A stretch of DNA of 64,000 bases from Alphaproteobacteria bacterium (GTDB lineage Bacteria > Pseudomonadota > Alphaproteobacteria > Puniceispirillales > Puniceispirillaceae). The stretch spans positions 124,001-188,000 of the forward strand of contig JADHLI010000002.1 in NCBI GenBank assembly GCA_016780775.1, read 5' to 3'. Within the stretch, counting starts at the first letter, position 1, and every line of letters starts with the position of its first letter. Below are positions 1 to 10,301 of this stretch, in pieces. The notes under the pieces are model-generated. The model was not told where the DNA came from. It ran no database searches and saw only the letters and a list, made by a program, of their open reading frames with translations. Both the position numbers and the translations under genes were made by a program.

Positions 1-2
1 CT

Positions 3-194
3 GTTTTAGAAGAAGCGCTAGACCGCGCAAGAGAGGCCGCAAAGAGCCTTGCCAAGGCACGGGCAGAAGCCGCTGGCGCTAAACAGCTATCGCTTACTCT
101 GGAAGAGAAGATAGACAAGATAGCCCTAACCGAAGAGAAATCTCTGTTTCTGCAAGCAGCTATTACCGCCGATGCTGCTGGCACACCTTCATAG
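3..194 (+). CDS. C-terminal fragment of an unrecognised protein (cut by window start)
   Basis: An open frame enters the window and ends at TAG 192-194, giving 63 residues. It is rich in Ala, Glu, Lys and Leu with a helical, coiled-coil-like pattern (LEEALDRAREAAKSLAKARA) and ends in ADAAGTPS. No start codon or domain is visible, so the length and function of the whole protein are unknown. Codon use looks coding rather than random. It is followed by an A-rich stretch and no clear terminator. Confidence is moderate that this is a real gene end, and nil for function. Confidence 0.5.
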   Translation, partial: VLEEALDRAREAAKSLAKARAEAAGAKQLSLTLEEKIDKIALTEEKSLFLQAAITADAAGTPS

Positions 195-262
195 AAAAAA
201 ACCTTCCCAAAAAATCTTTTGCATGTTTAGGTTATTTTCACCTCTAATAGTTGATAAATATT

Positions 263-533
263 ATGGCTACTGGAAAAAACTTAACCCTTCTTTGATCGCT
301 TTTATCCAGAAACAGCCCCTGTTTTTTGTATGAACAGCTACGCCTGATGGAAAGGTAAATATCTCTCCCAAAGGGATGGATACGCTTCATATATTGGATG
401 AAAGTCACATAAGATGGCTTAATCTATCAGGAAGCGGCAATGAAACTGCGGCCCATTTGCGCCAAGCAGCCCGAGTGACTTTGATGTTTTGTACTTTTGA
501 TGGTATCTAACTTTAGCGTTATATGCCGAATGA
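263..533 (+). pseudogene. Decayed pyridoxamine 5'-phosphate oxidase-family (PPOx) gene
   Basis: The frame starting at 292 reads LIAFIQKQPLFFV, TGA (331-333), TATPDGKVNISPKGMDTLHI, then LNLSGSGNETAAHLRQA and VTLMFCTFDG, and stops at TAA 508-510. The SPKGMD, GSGNETAAHL and LMFCxF signatures belong to the PPOx-like flavin-binding split-barrel family. The likely start ATG (263) is in another frame: M-A joins to WKKLNPSL only after a one-base shift near 268-271. After the TAA, a third frame (513-530) reads LALYAE, resembling the family's LRLYG. So there are two frameshifts and one nonsense codon in about 90 codons, and the rest of the usual ~180-200 residues is missing. This is a relic, not a functional enzyme. 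The surrounding 195-875 holds no intact gene. Confidence 0.8.
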
Positions 534-671
534 TATCCTCATAAGAAAGGACATTATTAGCAGCTCCAGAGTTGTGAGATTTGGATATATTCATTTCACT
601 CTCTTGCAGAAAGTTAAAACAGGGATGTTAGGGCAACCAAAATAAGAGCAAAGAGAATAAGAATAAAGATA

Positions 672-759
672 GGATTGGTTAATTTGCGGGGGCGTCTCAC
701 GGCAAAGCCTTACGGGTCGGGGTTTCCTGACTGCCCAGTTTAAGGCCATTAACCAATTC
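672..759. other. Inverted-repeat element, possible structured RNA or operator
   Basis: Perfect 10-bp arms ATTGGTTAAT (674-683) and ATTAACCAAT (748-757) extend to 12 pairs if one G-T pair is allowed. They enclose a 64-base GC-rich interior lying in AT-rich surroundings. Inside, GCCTT (707-711) can pair with AAGGC (742-746), GGG (714-716) with CCC (733-735), and further short pairs are possible, so a nested fold is plausible on either strand. No gene begins directly after it on either strand, and no T-run makes it an intrinsic terminator. No RNA family was recognised. Confidence 0.4.
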
Positions 760-875
760 GCCAAACCCTACTTTGGCTTTTCAATAACATATCAGAACGT
801 TTATCCACTATTAGATGGATAAAATTTTTGGAAACTATTGGGGAGTACAAAAGGTGTTCGCAATATGAAGAAGGA

Positions 876-952
876 TGGTGGGCCCGGCAGGACTCGAACC
901 TGCAACAACACGGTTATGAGCCGTGGGTTCTAACCAATTGAACTACAGGCCC
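876..952 (-). tRNA. tRNA with CAU anticodon, most likely tRNA-Ile2 (lysidine type)
   Basis: The minus strand gives a 77-nt cloverleaf with encoded CCA (876-878). The acceptor stem GGGCCTG pairs with CGGGCCC, the anticodon stem CACGG pairs with CCGTG around loop CTCATAA (anticodon CAT), and the T arm contains GGTTCGAGTCC. The GGGCCTG acceptor resembles alphaproteobacterial tRNA-Ile genes rather than elongator tRNA-Met (typically GGCGGGG). The C34 is therefore probably modified to lysidine by TilS so that the tRNA reads AUA. That identity is inferred from family knowledge; elongator Met is the alternative. It lies 125 bp downstream of rpoD on the same strand. Confidence 0.9.
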
Positions 953-1077
953 GCCAAATTTGCGCTTTCACGCGCAATCTCATTCGTGCCTTTATTGGCG
1001 CATAACACTTATTTTTGCAAGCTTAAATCTACGCAAAAACAGGTAGCTGCCCAACATAACACCCCTTACTGTCTTTA

Positions 1078-3090
1078 TTAATGCTCCAAGAAACTACGTA
1101 ATTTACGCGAGCGAGACGGATGTTTAAGCTTACGCAACGCTTTGGCTTCAATTTGGCGGATCCGCTCTCTGGTGACAGAAAACTGCTGACCAACCTCTTC
1201 CAGCGTGTGGTCAGTGTTCATGCCAATACCAAACCGCATCCGCAAAACCCGCTCTTCACGTGGCGTTAGCGAAGCCAGCACCCGTGTTGTTGTTTCACGC
1301 AAGTTTGAATGAATAGCTGCATCTAGCGGCTGTACAGCGTTCTTATCTTCTATAAAATCGCCAAGCTGACTATCTTCTTCATCCCCTATCGGCGTCTCAA
1401 GACTTATCGGTTCTTTGGCAATTTTCAGCACCTTACGCACTTTATCCAGCGGCATAGATAACTTTTCTGCTAATTCTTCTGGGGTCGGCTCACGCCCAAT
1501 TTCATGCAGCATATGACGCGAGGTACGTACAAGCTTATTAATCGTTTCGATCATATGCACCGGAATGCGGATAGTGCGCGCCTGATCTGCAATAGACCGG
1601 GTGATGGCCTGACGTATCCACCAAGTCGCATAGGTGGAGAATTTATAACCCCGGCGATATTCAAACTTATCAACCGCTTTCATCAGCCCAATATTGCCTT
1701 CTTGGATCAAGTCAAGGAATTGCAATCCGCGATTGGTGTATTTCTTGGCGATAGAGATAACCAAACGCAGATTAGCCTCAACCATTTCTTTTTTGGCTCG
1801 TGTTGCTTCGCGCTGGCCACGTTGGATGGTTTGCACAACGTGCCGCATTTCAGTGACAGTCAGCCCTACATCATCGGCAACGAGCTGCATTTTCTTGATG
1901 CTGTCTTTTATCTCGCCCTTGTTATCAGCGCGTAACTTCTGCCATGCTTTTGTCTTGAACTCTTCGGCTGGCCATTTGGCTTCTGTTTCATGGCCAAACC
2001 AAGAGTTGATGAACTGGTCACGCGGCACACCACAAGTTTGCGCCATACGCAGCATCCGACCATCGATAGACGTCATATGACGATTTAGATCAGAAAGCTG
2101 CTGGTTCAGGCTTTCCAGACGGTTTGAATGCAAATAGACATGCTGCATCTCTTCTACGAGCGCGATTTTCATATCTGCCAGCTCGTCTTCTTTACCAGCA
2201 GGCAGCGCTTTACCCTTTTGGGCGGATGCAACTTTTTTATCTTGCAGGACAACATATTTGCCAAACAGCTTTTCGATTTTCTTAAACTGCGTCATCACGT
2301 CATCAAACACAGCTTCTTCCATCGCCGCTAATGATAAGGTTAAATCATCCCCTTCATCATCTGCGTCATGCTCGGCGTTTGTGCCCTCGCCTTCTTCTAA
2401 ATCTTCATCTTCTGAGCTGTCTTCTATGCCTTCGTCATCTTCATCTTCATCTTCATCTTCAGTGGCAACAGCAGCCGTAACTGGCCGTGGACCCGCGCCG
2501 CCCGGGATACCGCTATTATCTTCGATAGGCACGCCGTTCAGACGGATATAGGTCAGGTCCAGATCAATAATATCACGCAAGGGCACCGCAAATTCGCGCA
2601 CCTGCTGTGCCCATGTAAGTAAGGCACGGATAGTTAACGGAGATTCGCAAATACCGCCGATCATCATCTCGCGACCAGCTTCAATACGCTTAGCAATGGC
2701 GATTTCGCCCTCGCGCGACAACAGCTCAACCGACCCCATTTCGCGCAAATACATACGCACCGGATCATCAGAGCCGCTCACCTCACCATCGGATAAGTTA
2801 CCAGATTGCGGGGTTTCTGTGGTTTCCTCGGCCTCGCGGTCTACATCTTCTGCAGCGTCAACAACATTTACGCCCATCTCGCTGAGAGAAGCCATAACAT
2901 CTTCAATTTGCTCAGAGGTGAGTTCACCCTGCGGCAAGGCAGCATTTAGCTCATCATGGGTAACAAAGCCCCGTTCCTTGCCCTTTTTGATAAGCGCTTT
3001 AACTGCGGTATTTTTGGTATCAAGGATAGGGGCATCATTATTCTGCTCCTGTGCCTCAGCTGTTGCTTTTTTTGCCGATTTGCGCGCCAT
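1078..3090 (-). CDS. rpoD: RNA polymerase primary sigma factor RpoD (sigma-70)
   Basis: This is the housekeeping sigma factor directing RNA polymerase to -35/-10 promoters. The 670 residues are in the usual range. Region 1.1 spans about 28-80, region 1.2 has [11 protein letters not shown] (109-119), region 2 has [16 protein letters not shown] and the -10/melting motif [10 protein letters not shown], and region 4 has [14 protein letters not shown] followed by the helix-turn-helix [17 protein letters not shown] near the C-terminus. The non-conserved region between 1.2 and 2 carries a very acidic stretch (about 211-249) encoded partly by a TCATCT hexanucleotide repeat. The ATG start is preceded by GGGGGAT. 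It lies 35 bp after dnaG on the same strand, the core of the classic macromolecular-synthesis operon without rpsU. Confidence 0.98.
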   Translation of the reverse strand: MARKSAKKATAEAQEQNNDAPILDTKNTAVKALIKKGKERGFVTHDELNAALPQGELTSEQIEDVMASLSEMGVNVVDAAEDVDREAEETTETPQSGNLSDGEVSGSDDPVRMYLREMGSVELLSREGEIAIAKRIEAGREMMIGGICESPLTIRALLTWAQQVREFAVPLRDIIDLDLTYIRLNGVPIEDNSGIPGGAGPRPVTAAVATEDEDEDEDDEGIEDSSEDEDLEEGEGTNAEHDADDEGDDLTLSLAAMEEAVFDDVMTQFKKIEKLFGKYVVLQDKKVASAQKGKALPAGKEDELADMKIALVEEMQHVYLHSNRLESLNQQLSDLNRHMTSIDGRMLRMAQTCGVPRDQFINSWFGHETEAKWPAEEFKTKAWQKLRADNKGEIKDSIKKMQLVADDVGLTVTEMRHVVQTIQRGQREATRAKKEMVEANLRLVISIAKKYTNRGLQFLDLIQEGNIGLMKAVDKFEYRRGYKFSTYATWWIRQAITRSIADQARTIRIPVHMIETINKLVRTSRHMLHEIGREPTPEELAEKLSMPLDKVRKVLKIAKEPISLETPIGDEEDSQLGDFIEDKNAVQPLDAAIHSNLRETTTRVLASLTPREERVLRMRFGIGMNTDHTLEEVGQQFSVTRERIRQIEAKALRKLKHPSRSRKLRSFLEH

Positions 3091-3125
3091 ATTGATTATC
3101 CCCCAAAAGGCTCTTTGCCTAAGGT

Positions 3126-4886
3126 TCAGCTACGGTTGCTAGGTGCCTGTCCCGTGCGTCTGGTTTTGTGCAATAAGCGATCCAAAATCTCGCTCAAGAT
3201 TTCTTTCGCTCTTGCAGCTGTCCAGCCAGTGCTCCCCTGTTTGAAACTGGCATCCAGCCGAGCCGTCATATCCGACCCAAACAGGTCTTCAACAACCGTA
3301 TTAGACCCTGAATATTCTAAATGATACCGAACGGCGGCTTCGTCAAGGTCTGGCGTCGCAATAAGCAGGTCAATTATCTGTTTTTTTGTAATTTCCAGCT
3401 CATTATCTTCAAATTGCATCATCGCCAGCTCTTCAGCGAAATCTGAAAATAGCTCTGGGAACCTTACCAGCAATGCCAGCACCGCCTGATATTGTACCCG
3501 CACCCCTGTTTTGGGACGTCTTGTGCGTACCATCTGCCCTGCTTGATACCCCCCGCCAGAAGCATAACCACCAGAAGCATAACTGCCAGAATCTCCCCCC
3601 CTTGCCCCTTTTAAGGCAGCACGCATCGCCCCAATACGATATTCAACATCATCTAGATAGGCAGTGCGGGTCTGATTATGGCTGATGCTTTTCACGAGCT
3701 GGCGCATATCTGCCCAAAAGGCAGCTCTCGCTCCTGGCTGGGTGCGGGCATCTTCTAGCCTATATTCGCTGAATTTACGTTGCCACAGTGTGTCCAGAAT
3801 ACCGCTCGCAGCTGTTAAAATGCGCCGCAAGCCCTCTTCACCCTCACTTTTCAAGATATCATCCGGGTCTTGTCCAGCCGGCAAACTAGCAATACGCACG
3901 GTTCGCCCCGGCTCTAGGAGTGGCAGAATACGTTCAATGGCTCGCGATGCCGCCTTTTGGCCAGCAGCGTCCCCATCAAAGCATAAAATAGGCTCTGGAT
4001 GTAGTTTCCAGACCAGTTGTATTTGCTGTTCTGTTAGCGCAGTCCCTAGCGGGGCAAGGGTAGCGGCTACACCGCTTGCAGACACCGCAATAACATCCAT
4101 ATACCCCTCAACAACCAGCAAAGGCAGGCCCTGGCGTAATAACGCGCGTGCCTGTGTCCAGCCATATAAAACCGCTTTTTTAGAAAAAGTTGGTCCTTCT
4201 GGTGAATTTAGATATTTTGGCTGTGCATCCCCAAGAGCGCGCGCACCAAAGGCGATAACCCGTCCTTGCCGATTTTGGATAGGAAACATCAACCTATCGC
4301 GAAAATAATCATAAGGCTGTCCGTCTCGCTCAGAAACACCAGCAAGACCTGCTTGAACGATAAGCTCCTTTGGAAATTGGCGCTGCTGCAAGCTGGGGTA
4401 AAGTCCTGAACGCGGTGCATAGCCAAGCATAAATTGGGAAATAATATGGGCATCTAGCCCGCGAGAGCGAATATATTCAGATGCTGCATTCCCCACAGGA
4501 CTGTCCAGATTTTTTTGATAAAATTGAGCCGCAAACTCTAGCGCGTCTATCGCTTGTTTGCGCTGCTCGGCCTTTTCACTGTCCTGTGGTGCGCTGTTTG
4601 GTACCGCCATGCCAGCCACATCAGCTAGATAGCGCACAGCCTCCATAAAATCCATGCCATCGCTTTCGCGCAGAAAACTGATCGCATCTCCTGATACACC
4701 GCACCCAAAGCAATGATAAAACCCCTCACTATCATTGACATAGAATGAAGGGGTTTTTTCAGAATGAAAGGGACAAAGTCCAGCTAATCTGCCGCCCTTA
4801 GGTACCAGCTTAACCCGCTTGCCAACCAAGTCAGACAAGGTTGTTCGGGCGCGGAGCTCTTCTATAAATTCAGGTGCAACTGCCAC
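3126..4886 (-). CDS. dnaG: DNA primase DnaG
   Basis: DnaG synthesises RNA primers for lagging-strand replication and is recruited by DnaB helicase. The 586 residues are typical. The N-terminal CHC2 zinc-binding domain has ligands C38, H41, C59 and C62 ([25 protein letters not shown]). The central TOPRIM fold has [10 protein letters not shown] and the acidic [11 protein letters not shown] Gly/Ser/Tyr-rich linker follows, then a helical C-terminal DnaB-interaction domain. The start is GTG (4884-4886), chosen because the [22 protein letters not shown] sequence matches the family N-terminus and nothing longer is supported. It sits between gatB/yqey and rpoD, all on the minus strand, a standard alphaproteobacterial order. 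Confidence 0.98.
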   Translation of the reverse strand: MAVAPEFIEELRARTTLSDLVGKRVKLVPKGGRLAGLCPFHSEKTPSFYVNDSEGFYHCFGCGVSGDAISFLRESDGMDFMEAVRYLADVAGMAVPNSAPQDSEKAEQRKQAIDALEFAAQFYQKNLDSPVGNAASEYIRSRGLDAHIISQFMLGYAPRSGLYPSLQQRQFPKELIVQAGLAGVSERDGQPYDYFRDRLMFPIQNRQGRVIAFGARALGDAQPKYLNSPEGPTFSKKAVLYGWTQARALLRQGLPLLVVEGYMDVIAVSASGVAATLAPLGTALTEQQIQLVWKLHPEPILCFDGDAAGQKAASRAIERILPLLEPGRTVRIASLPAGQDPDDILKSEGEEGLRRILTAASGILDTLWQRKFSEYRLEDARTQPGARAAFWADMRQLVKSISHNQTRTAYLDDVEYRIGAMRAALKGARGGDSGSYASGGYASGGGYQAGQMVRTRRPKTGVRVQYQAVLALLVRFPELFSDFAEELAMMQFEDNELEITKKQIIDLLIATPDLDEAAVRYHLEYSGSNTVVEDLFGSDMTARLDASFKQGSTGWTAARAKEILSEILDRLLHKTRRTGQAPSNRS

Positions 4887-4978
4887 TTTGGTTTAAATCT
4901 GCCCTATAGTTTTGAAAAAAGGCATAAATGATGGTGCTGCCCATTACAAAAAAGTCGGTTGTTCTGCCGCAGACAAGC

Positions 4979-5434
4979 CTAGCCCATCAGAGCTGCTTTG
5001 ACCATCTGGCTAGCAGCAGAAAAATCCATCTGGCCAGCATAATGCTCTTTTAAATGTGCCATGACTTTGCCCATATCTTTGATAGAGGCAGCCCCAGTTT
5101 GTTCCACTGCACCCTCGATAGCTTTTTCAATATCGTCATGGCTCAGCTGTTCTGGCAAGAACTGTTTAATAAGCTCTATCTCTGCCTGTTCAGCAGCTGC
5201 CAATTCTGGACGCCCACCATCTTCGTACATTTTCGCTGATTCATTGCGCTGTTTAATCATGGTTTGCAGCATAGACAGGATTTCATCATCTGAAATGCCA
5301 TCATGGTTATTATCCGAACGCGCGGCGATGTCTCTATCCTTCAGGGCGGCTTTAATAAGCCGGATAGTAGACAAGGCTGGCTGATCTTTGGATTTTAACG
5401 CATCTTTCATTGCCTGAGCGATTCGTTCACGCAT
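4979..5434 (-). CDS. GatB/YqeY domain protein
   Basis: This is a 151-residue stand-alone GatB/YqeY protein. The domain is shared with the tail of the amidotransferase subunit GatB, where it contacts tRNA. The role of free YqeY proteins is not firmly known. Visible features are the N-terminal MRERIAQAMKDALKSKD, the central TMIKQRNESAKMYEDGGRPELA and EIELIKQFLPEQLS, and the C-terminal GKVMAHLKEHYAGQMDFS, all family signatures. The ATG is preceded by GAGGGG with good spacing. It lies 92 bp upstream of dnaG and diverges from carA, the conserved alphaproteobacterial arrangement, so it may be co-transcribed with dnaG-rpoD. Confidence 0.93.
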   Translation of the reverse strand: MRERIAQAMKDALKSKDQPALSTIRLIKAALKDRDIAARSDNNHDGISDDEILSMLQTMIKQRNESAKMYEDGGRPELAAAEQAEIELIKQFLPEQLSHDDIEKAIEGAVEQTGAASIKDMGKVMAHLKEHYAGQMDFSAASQMVKAALMG

Positions 5435-5572
5435 GCAATTTGCCCCTCTAATTGACTCTATGAAAAGCTATTTTCTTCTGCACCAGATAAAGCCGCTTAC
5501 CCTTTTTTTAGCCTATCTGTGCAGATTGAGGAAATCTTTTACGCCAGAAGCCCTTTTCACGCAAGACAAGAC

Positions 5573-5604
5573 TTGACCATCATAGGTTGGCTGGAGTAGA
5601 CAAT
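5573..5604 (+). promoter_or_regulatory. Candidate sigma-70 promoter for carAB
   Basis: TTGACC (5573-5578) and TAGACAAT (5597-5604) are separated by 18 bp in the divergent region between gatB/yqey and carA. The -35 matches consensus at five of six positions; the -10 is weaker. It would give a leader of roughly 115 nt before the carA ATG. No pyrimidine or arginine operator could be recognised by eye. Confidence 0.35.
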
Positions 5605-5725
5605 GGCAATTTTGTGCGGTTGACGGCGCATCTGTGACATACGGCCCTAAAGAGGCCTGCCGATTACGTCCCTCTGCAGCTGTTTCACAAAATTATTGTT
5701 TAAATTCAGACAGGAAGCCTGCCCT

Positions 5726-6919
5726 ATGCCTGACGCTGTTTATGATGTGAAAACCCTTTCTCCTTTCTCTCCTCCCAGCGCCGCAACGGCAGTTTTGATT
5801 CTCGAAGATGGCTCCATTTTTTATGGGTCTGGGTTTGGTGCAGAAGCTACCAATGTTGGCGAGATTTGCTTCAACACATCCATGACAGGCTATCAGGAGA
5901 TCATGACTGACCCCTCTTACGCTGGTCAGATTATCACCTTTACCTTCCCGCATATTGGCAATACCGGCACGAATGATGACGATATTGAAACCCTACATCC
6001 CGCAGCGCTCGGAATGGTGGTTCGCAATGACGTGACTGAGCCATCAAATTGGCGTACATCCAGCGACTTACATCAATGGCTAGCCGGGCATAACCTGCCT
6101 GGCATTGCAGGTATTGATACACGGGCACTAACCCGCACTATCCGCGATAATGGCGCTCCAAAGGGTGTGTTATGCCATGCAGCAGACGGTCAATTTGATA
6201 TAGCTGCCTTGCAAAAATTGGTTGCAGAATGGCCCGGCCTGAAGGGCATGGATTTGGCGAGCGTAGTATCTACTGAACAGGATTTTAGCTGGGCAGAAGG
6301 CAGTTTTGACCTTGAAAAGAACGCCGCTGAAACCCGCAATGATGGGTTGCGTGTTGTAGCTATGGATTTTGGTTGCAAGCAGAATATTCTGCGCTGTCTT
6401 GTAGATGCTGGCTGCATGGTGGATGTTGTGCCTGCCACTGCAAGTGCTGATACGATACTAGCGCGCAAGCCAGATGGTGTGTTTTTAGCGAACGGTCCGG
6501 GCGATCCAGCCGCCACAGCCGATTTTGCAGTAGCTGAAATCCAGAAGCTTATAGATAGCAACATACCTATCTTTGGAATTTGTATTGGTCATCAGTTGCT
6601 TGCACATGCCATGGGCGGGCAGACCACAAAGATGGCACGTGGGCATCGCGGTGCTAACCATCCAGTGCGCGACCTAACCACTGGCCAGATTGAAATCACC
6701 AGCCAAAACCATGGCTTCTGTGTTGAACAGGACAGTCTACCAGCGGATGTGGAAGTGACCCATATCTCGCTCTTTGACGGCTCTGTAGAAGGGTTGCGAC
6801 ACAAAACAAAACCTGTTTTCTGCGTCCAGTATCATCCAGAATCCTCCCCCGGCCCACATGATAGCCGGCATCTGTTTACCCGCTTCACCAAGATGATGAA
6901 GGATAATCAAAAATCGTGA
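5726..6919 (+). CDS. carA: Carbamoyl-phosphate synthase small subunit CarA
   Basis: CarA is the glutaminase subunit: it hydrolyses glutamine and channels ammonia to CarB for carbamoyl phosphate, feeding pyrimidine and arginine synthesis. The N-terminal CPSase-specific half has GSGFGAEATNVGEICFNTSMTGYQEI. The C-terminal class I amidotransferase domain has the nucleophile elbow GICIGHQLLA (Cys at codon 286, 6581-6583) and QYHPESSPGPHDS with the catalytic His and Glu. I chose ATG 5726 (397 residues) because CAGGAAG lies 8 nt upstream. The longer frame from a TTG at 5696 lacks a ribosome-binding site and adds nothing conserved. It is followed 54 bp later by carB. Confidence 0.97.
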   Translation: MPDAVYDVKTLSPFSPPSAATAVLILEDGSIFYGSGFGAEATNVGEICFNTSMTGYQEIMTDPSYAGQIITFTFPHIGNTGTNDDDIETLHPAALGMVVRNDVTEPSNWRTSSDLHQWLAGHNLPGIAGIDTRALTRTIRDNGAPKGVLCHAADGQFDIAALQKLVAEWPGLKGMDLASVVSTEQDFSWAEGSFDLEKNAAETRNDGLRVVAMDFGCKQNILRCLVDAGCMVDVVPATASADTILARKPDGVFLANGPGDPAATADFAVAEIQKLIDSNIPIFGICIGHQLLAHAMGGQTTKMARGHRGANHPVRDLTTGQIEITSQNHGFCVEQDSLPADVEVTHISLFDGSVEGLRHKTKPVFCVQYHPESSPGPHDSRHLFTRFTKMMKDNQKS

Positions 6920-6973
6920 TGCACCTTTTTTGCCAAGTTTGTTTTTCTCTAACCCCGAATTCAGGTAGCCAAT

Positions 6974-9900
6974 ATGCCCCGTCGTAATGATATTTCTTCT
7001 ATAATGATTATTGGTGCAGGCCCCATCATTATTGGGCAAGCTTGCGAATTTGACTATTCTGGCGCACAGGCCTGTAAAGCCCTGCGTGAGGAAGGCTATC
7101 GTATCATCTTGGTTAACTCAAATCCGGCCACGATTATGACTGACCCGGACATGGCTGATGCTACCTACATTGAGCCTATTACCCCTGAAATGGTTGCACG
7201 CATTATCGAAAAAGAACGTCCCGATGCATTGCTGCCAACAATGGGCGGGCAAACTGCGCTTAACACTGCGCTCTCTCTGCATCATGACGGCGTTCTAGAT
7301 AAGTTTAATGTTGAACTTATTGGTGCAAAGCCAGATGCAATCGAAAAGGCAGAGGATAGAGCCTTGTTCCGTAAAGCGATGGATTCTATCGGTCTTGAAT
7401 CTGCACGCTCTCGCACGGTAGGTAATTTTGAAGAGGCGATAGCCGCGCTTGATATTGTTGGTCTGCCTGCCATTATTCGCCCGTCTTTTACGCTTGGTGG
7501 TGAAGGTGGCGGGGTTGCTTATAACTCAGAAGAGTTTGAGGCGATTGTTCGCGATGGTTTACGTCTATCACCTGTATCAGAAATTCTCATTGAAGAATCC
7601 CTGCTCGGCTGGAAAGAATATGAGATGGAGGTGGTGCGGGACCATGCTGATAACTGCATCATCATCTGCTCCATTGAAAATGTTGATCCGATGGGTGTGC
7701 ATACTGGCGATTCTATCACCGTTGCGCCTGCCCTGACCCTGACAGATAAGGAATATCAGGCACTAAGAGATGCCTCCATCGCAGTATTACGCGAAATTGG
7801 TGTGGATACAGGCGGCTCAAACGTGCAGTTCGCAGTTAGTCCAAAAGATGGGCGCATCATTGTTATCGAAATGAACCCTCGGGTCTCGCGCTCTTCGGCG
7901 CTTGCCTCAAAAGCAACAGGCTTTCCCATTGCCAAAATCGCGGCAAAGCTCGCTGTGGGGTATCGTTTGGATGAGCTGGATAATGATATTACCGGCGTTA
8001 CCCCAGCCAGTTTTGAGCCAACCATAGACTATATCGTGACCAAAATTCCGCGCTTTACGTTTGAGAAGTTTCCAGGCGCGCTTGCTGAGCTTTCCACATC
8101 CATGAAATCTGTGGGTGAGGCGATGGCTGTTGGCCGCAGCTTTGCTGAAAGTCTGCAAAAAGCGCTGCGCTCCCTTGAGACAGGCCTAAATGGTCTAAGC
8201 CCTATTCCAGCTCCAGATGCGCAAGGTGAGGATCTAAAAAACACTCTAAGAGGCTGGATTTCTGGACAGACACCAGATCGTATTTTACGGATAGCTGAGG
8301 CAATGCGCCTTGGCATGTCAGTAGAAGAAATTCACCAAACTACTTTTTGGGACAAATGGTTTTTGAACCAAATAGCAGAGATTATTAGTGCTGAAGCCTA
8401 TCTGCATAATAATGGCCTGCCAGCTGATGCAAATACATTGCACAAGATTAAATCGCTTGGCTTTAGTGATAGCCGCATCGCCGAATTGACCGCAACGAGC
8501 GAGGCAGATGTTACTTCTGCGCGCCTAAGCCTTGGCATTACCCCGATTTATAAGCGCATTGACACCTGCGCGGCTGAATTTGCCTCTGATACTGCTTATC
8601 TTTATTCTACCTTCGAAAACAAAGCTGGGGCGGTATGCGAATCTGCACCCTCTGACCGCGAAAAGATTGTTATTCTGGGAGGTGGGCCTAACCGTATCGG
8701 ACAAGGTATCGAATTTGACTATTGCTGTGTGCATGCAGCATATGCTCTTTCAGATGCTGGGTTTGAGACCATCATGATCAATTGTAACCCTGAGACGGTT
8801 TCAACCGATTATGACACCTCTGATCGCTTGTATTTTGAGCCTCTGACCCAAGAAGATGTGATTTCTGTCATTCGCCGGGAGGCTGAGGAAGGCACGCTGA
8901 AGGGCGTCATCGTCCAGCTTGGCGGCCAGACCCCATTGAAAATTGCAGCTGCTCTAGAGGCGGCTGGTATTCCTATTCTTGGCACCAGCCCAGATGCGAT
9001 TGATTTAGCTGAAGACAGAGAACGCTTCCAGCTTCTATTGCAAAAGCTGGATTTAAAACAGCCTGAAAACGGCATCGCCCATTCGGTCGAGGAAGCAAGA
9101 GAAATAACCGAGAGAGTCGGTTTGCCTGTTGTTATCCGCCCTTCTTATGTGCTGGGTGGACGTGCAATGGAAGTCGTTCATCAGATGAGTGATCTGGAAC
9201 GCTATATGCGGGATGCAGTAGTGGTATCAGGCAGTAATCCTGTGCTTATAGACCGGTTCTTGGAAAATGCGGTTGAAGTAGATGTTGACGCGCTTTGTGA
9301 TGGCGATGATGTCTTTATAGCCGGCATCATGGAACATATTGAAGAAGCTGGTATCCATTCAGGGGATAGTGCCTGTATTTTGCCGCCGCAAAATCTGTCG
9401 CCCGCCGTTACACAGACCATCAAAGATCAGACTAAAGCGCTAGCCCATGCCTTGCAAGTTGTCGGGCTGATGAACGTGCAATTTGCTGTAAAGGATGAAA
9501 CTGTCTATTTGCTGGAAGTAAACCCAAGAGGTAGCCGCACTGTGCCATTTGTTGCCAAAGCAACTGGGAATGCAATCGCTAAAATCGCCTCACGGATTAT
9601 GGCTGGAGCCAAATTATCTGACTTCCAAATACTGACTGATCTAAACGCGCATGTTGCTGTAAAAGAGGCAGTTTTCCCGTTTTCACGCTTTCCAGGTGTT
9701 GATGTTTTCCTTGGCCCAGAGATGAAATCAACTGGCGAGGTGATGGGCATTGATAATGACTTTGGCCGCGCCTTTGGCAAAAGCCAACTTGCCGCTAGCA
9801 CAGTATTGCCGCTTGAAGGTACTGTCTTTATTTCGGTTAAAGATGCAGATAAAGCAGCCTTTATTCCGATTTGCCGCGATTTATCAGAGATGGGATTTGA

Positions 9901-10228
9901 AATTCTGGCTACTGGCGGTACGACGGATGCATTGCAAGAAGCAGGCGTTCCAGCCTCTCGCATCAATAAGGTGATGGAAGGCCGTCCACATGCCGTAGAT
10001 GCTATGCTGTCTAGCCAGATTGCGCTGGTGTTAAATACAGCGCAAGGCGCGCCAGCTATTCGGGATAGTTTTTCCCTACGTCAGACTGCTTTGAAAAATA
10101 ATATTCCCTATTACACCACTGTTTCTGGTAGCCGCGCTGCGGTTGCCGCCATCAAAAGTATGAAAGATGATATGTTGGGTGTAAAATCTATTCAGGATTA
10201 TTTGCCAAACCGGCCAAATTTATCGTAG
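6974..10228 (+). CDS. carB: Carbamoyl-phosphate synthase large subunit CarB
   Basis: CarB combines bicarbonate, ammonia from CarA and two ATP into carbamoyl phosphate. The 1084 residues are full length. The tandem repeat architecture is clear: the first half begins [21 protein letters not shown] and the second [20 protein letters not shown]. Each is followed by an ATP-grasp domain ([16 protein letters not shown] and [35 protein letters not shown] and [18 protein letters not shown]). The C-terminal MGS-like allosteric domain has [15 protein letters not shown] and the [16 protein letters not shown] segment. The ATG has AGGTAG upstream. It forms an operon with carA and possibly greA, which starts 73 bp downstream. 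Confidence 0.98.
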   Translation: MPRRNDISSIMIIGAGPIIIGQACEFDYSGAQACKALREEGYRIILVNSNPATIMTDPDMADATYIEPITPEMVARIIEKERPDALLPTMGGQTALNTALSLHHDGVLDKFNVELIGAKPDAIEKAEDRALFRKAMDSIGLESARSRTVGNFEEAIAALDIVGLPAIIRPSFTLGGEGGGVAYNSEEFEAIVRDGLRLSPVSEILIEESLLGWKEYEMEVVRDHADNCIIICSIENVDPMGVHTGDSITVAPALTLTDKEYQALRDASIAVLREIGVDTGGSNVQFAVSPKDGRIIVIEMNPRVSRSSALASKATGFPIAKIAAKLAVGYRLDELDNDITGVTPASFEPTIDYIVTKIPRFTFEKFPGALAELSTSMKSVGEAMAVGRSFAESLQKALRSLETGLNGLSPIPAPDAQGEDLKNTLRGWISGQTPDRILRIAEAMRLGMSVEEIHQTTFWDKWFLNQIAEIISAEAYLHNNGLPADANTLHKIKSLGFSDSRIAELTATSEADVTSARLSLGITPIYKRIDTCAAEFASDTAYLYSTFENKAGAVCESAPSDREKIVILGGGPNRIGQGIEFDYCCVHAAYALSDAGFETIMINCNPETVSTDYDTSDRLYFEPLTQEDVISVIRREAEEGTLKGVIVQLGGQTPLKIAAALEAAGIPILGTSPDAIDLAEDRERFQLLLQKLDLKQPENGIAHSVEEAREITERVGLPVVIRPSYVLGGRAMEVVHQMSDLERYMRDAVVVSGSNPVLIDRFLENAVEVDVDALCDGDDVFIAGIMEHIEEAGIHSGDSACILPPQNLSPAVTQTIKDQTKALAHALQVVGLMNVQFAVKDETVYLLEVNPRGSRTVPFVAKATGNAIAKIASRIMAGAKLSDFQILTDLNAHVAVKEAVFPFSRFPGVDVFLGPEMKSTGEVMGIDNDFGRAFGKSQLAASTVLPLEGTVFISVKDADKAAFIPICRDLSEMGFEILATGGTTDALQEAGVPASRINKVMEGRPHAVDAMLSSQIALVLNTAQGAPAIRDSFSLRQTALKNNIPYYTTVSGSRAAVAAIKSMKDDMLGVKSIQDYLPNRPNLS

Positions 10229-10301
10229 CCTTTTTTGATAATCTTGAAAGCAATATGCGCACGCCCCATTTGAGGGGTAGAAAACACCAAAGGGCAATAC
10301 A

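Noticed and set aside
331-333. TGA in the PPOx frame as a selenocysteine codon
   Set aside because: The position aligns with an ordinary residue in the family, and other frameshifts nearby show simple decay.
684-747. Resemblance of the inverted-repeat core to a cobalamin riboswitch (GTCAGGAAAC and CGCCCCCGCAA-like pieces on the minus strand)
   Set aside because: The pieces are in the wrong order for the cobalamin aptamer, the element is too short, and no gene starts downstream on that strand.
2696-3142. Plus-strand open frame opposite rpoD, and many other long frames opposite carB, dnaG, uvrB, cca and petB
   Set aside because: They are antisense shadows of strongly conserved genes, with low-complexity translations and no ribosome-binding sites.
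5435-5725. Riboswitch or attenuator before carAB
   Set aside because: Only a weak promoter match was found; no terminator-antiterminator pair or known aptamer could be drawn.
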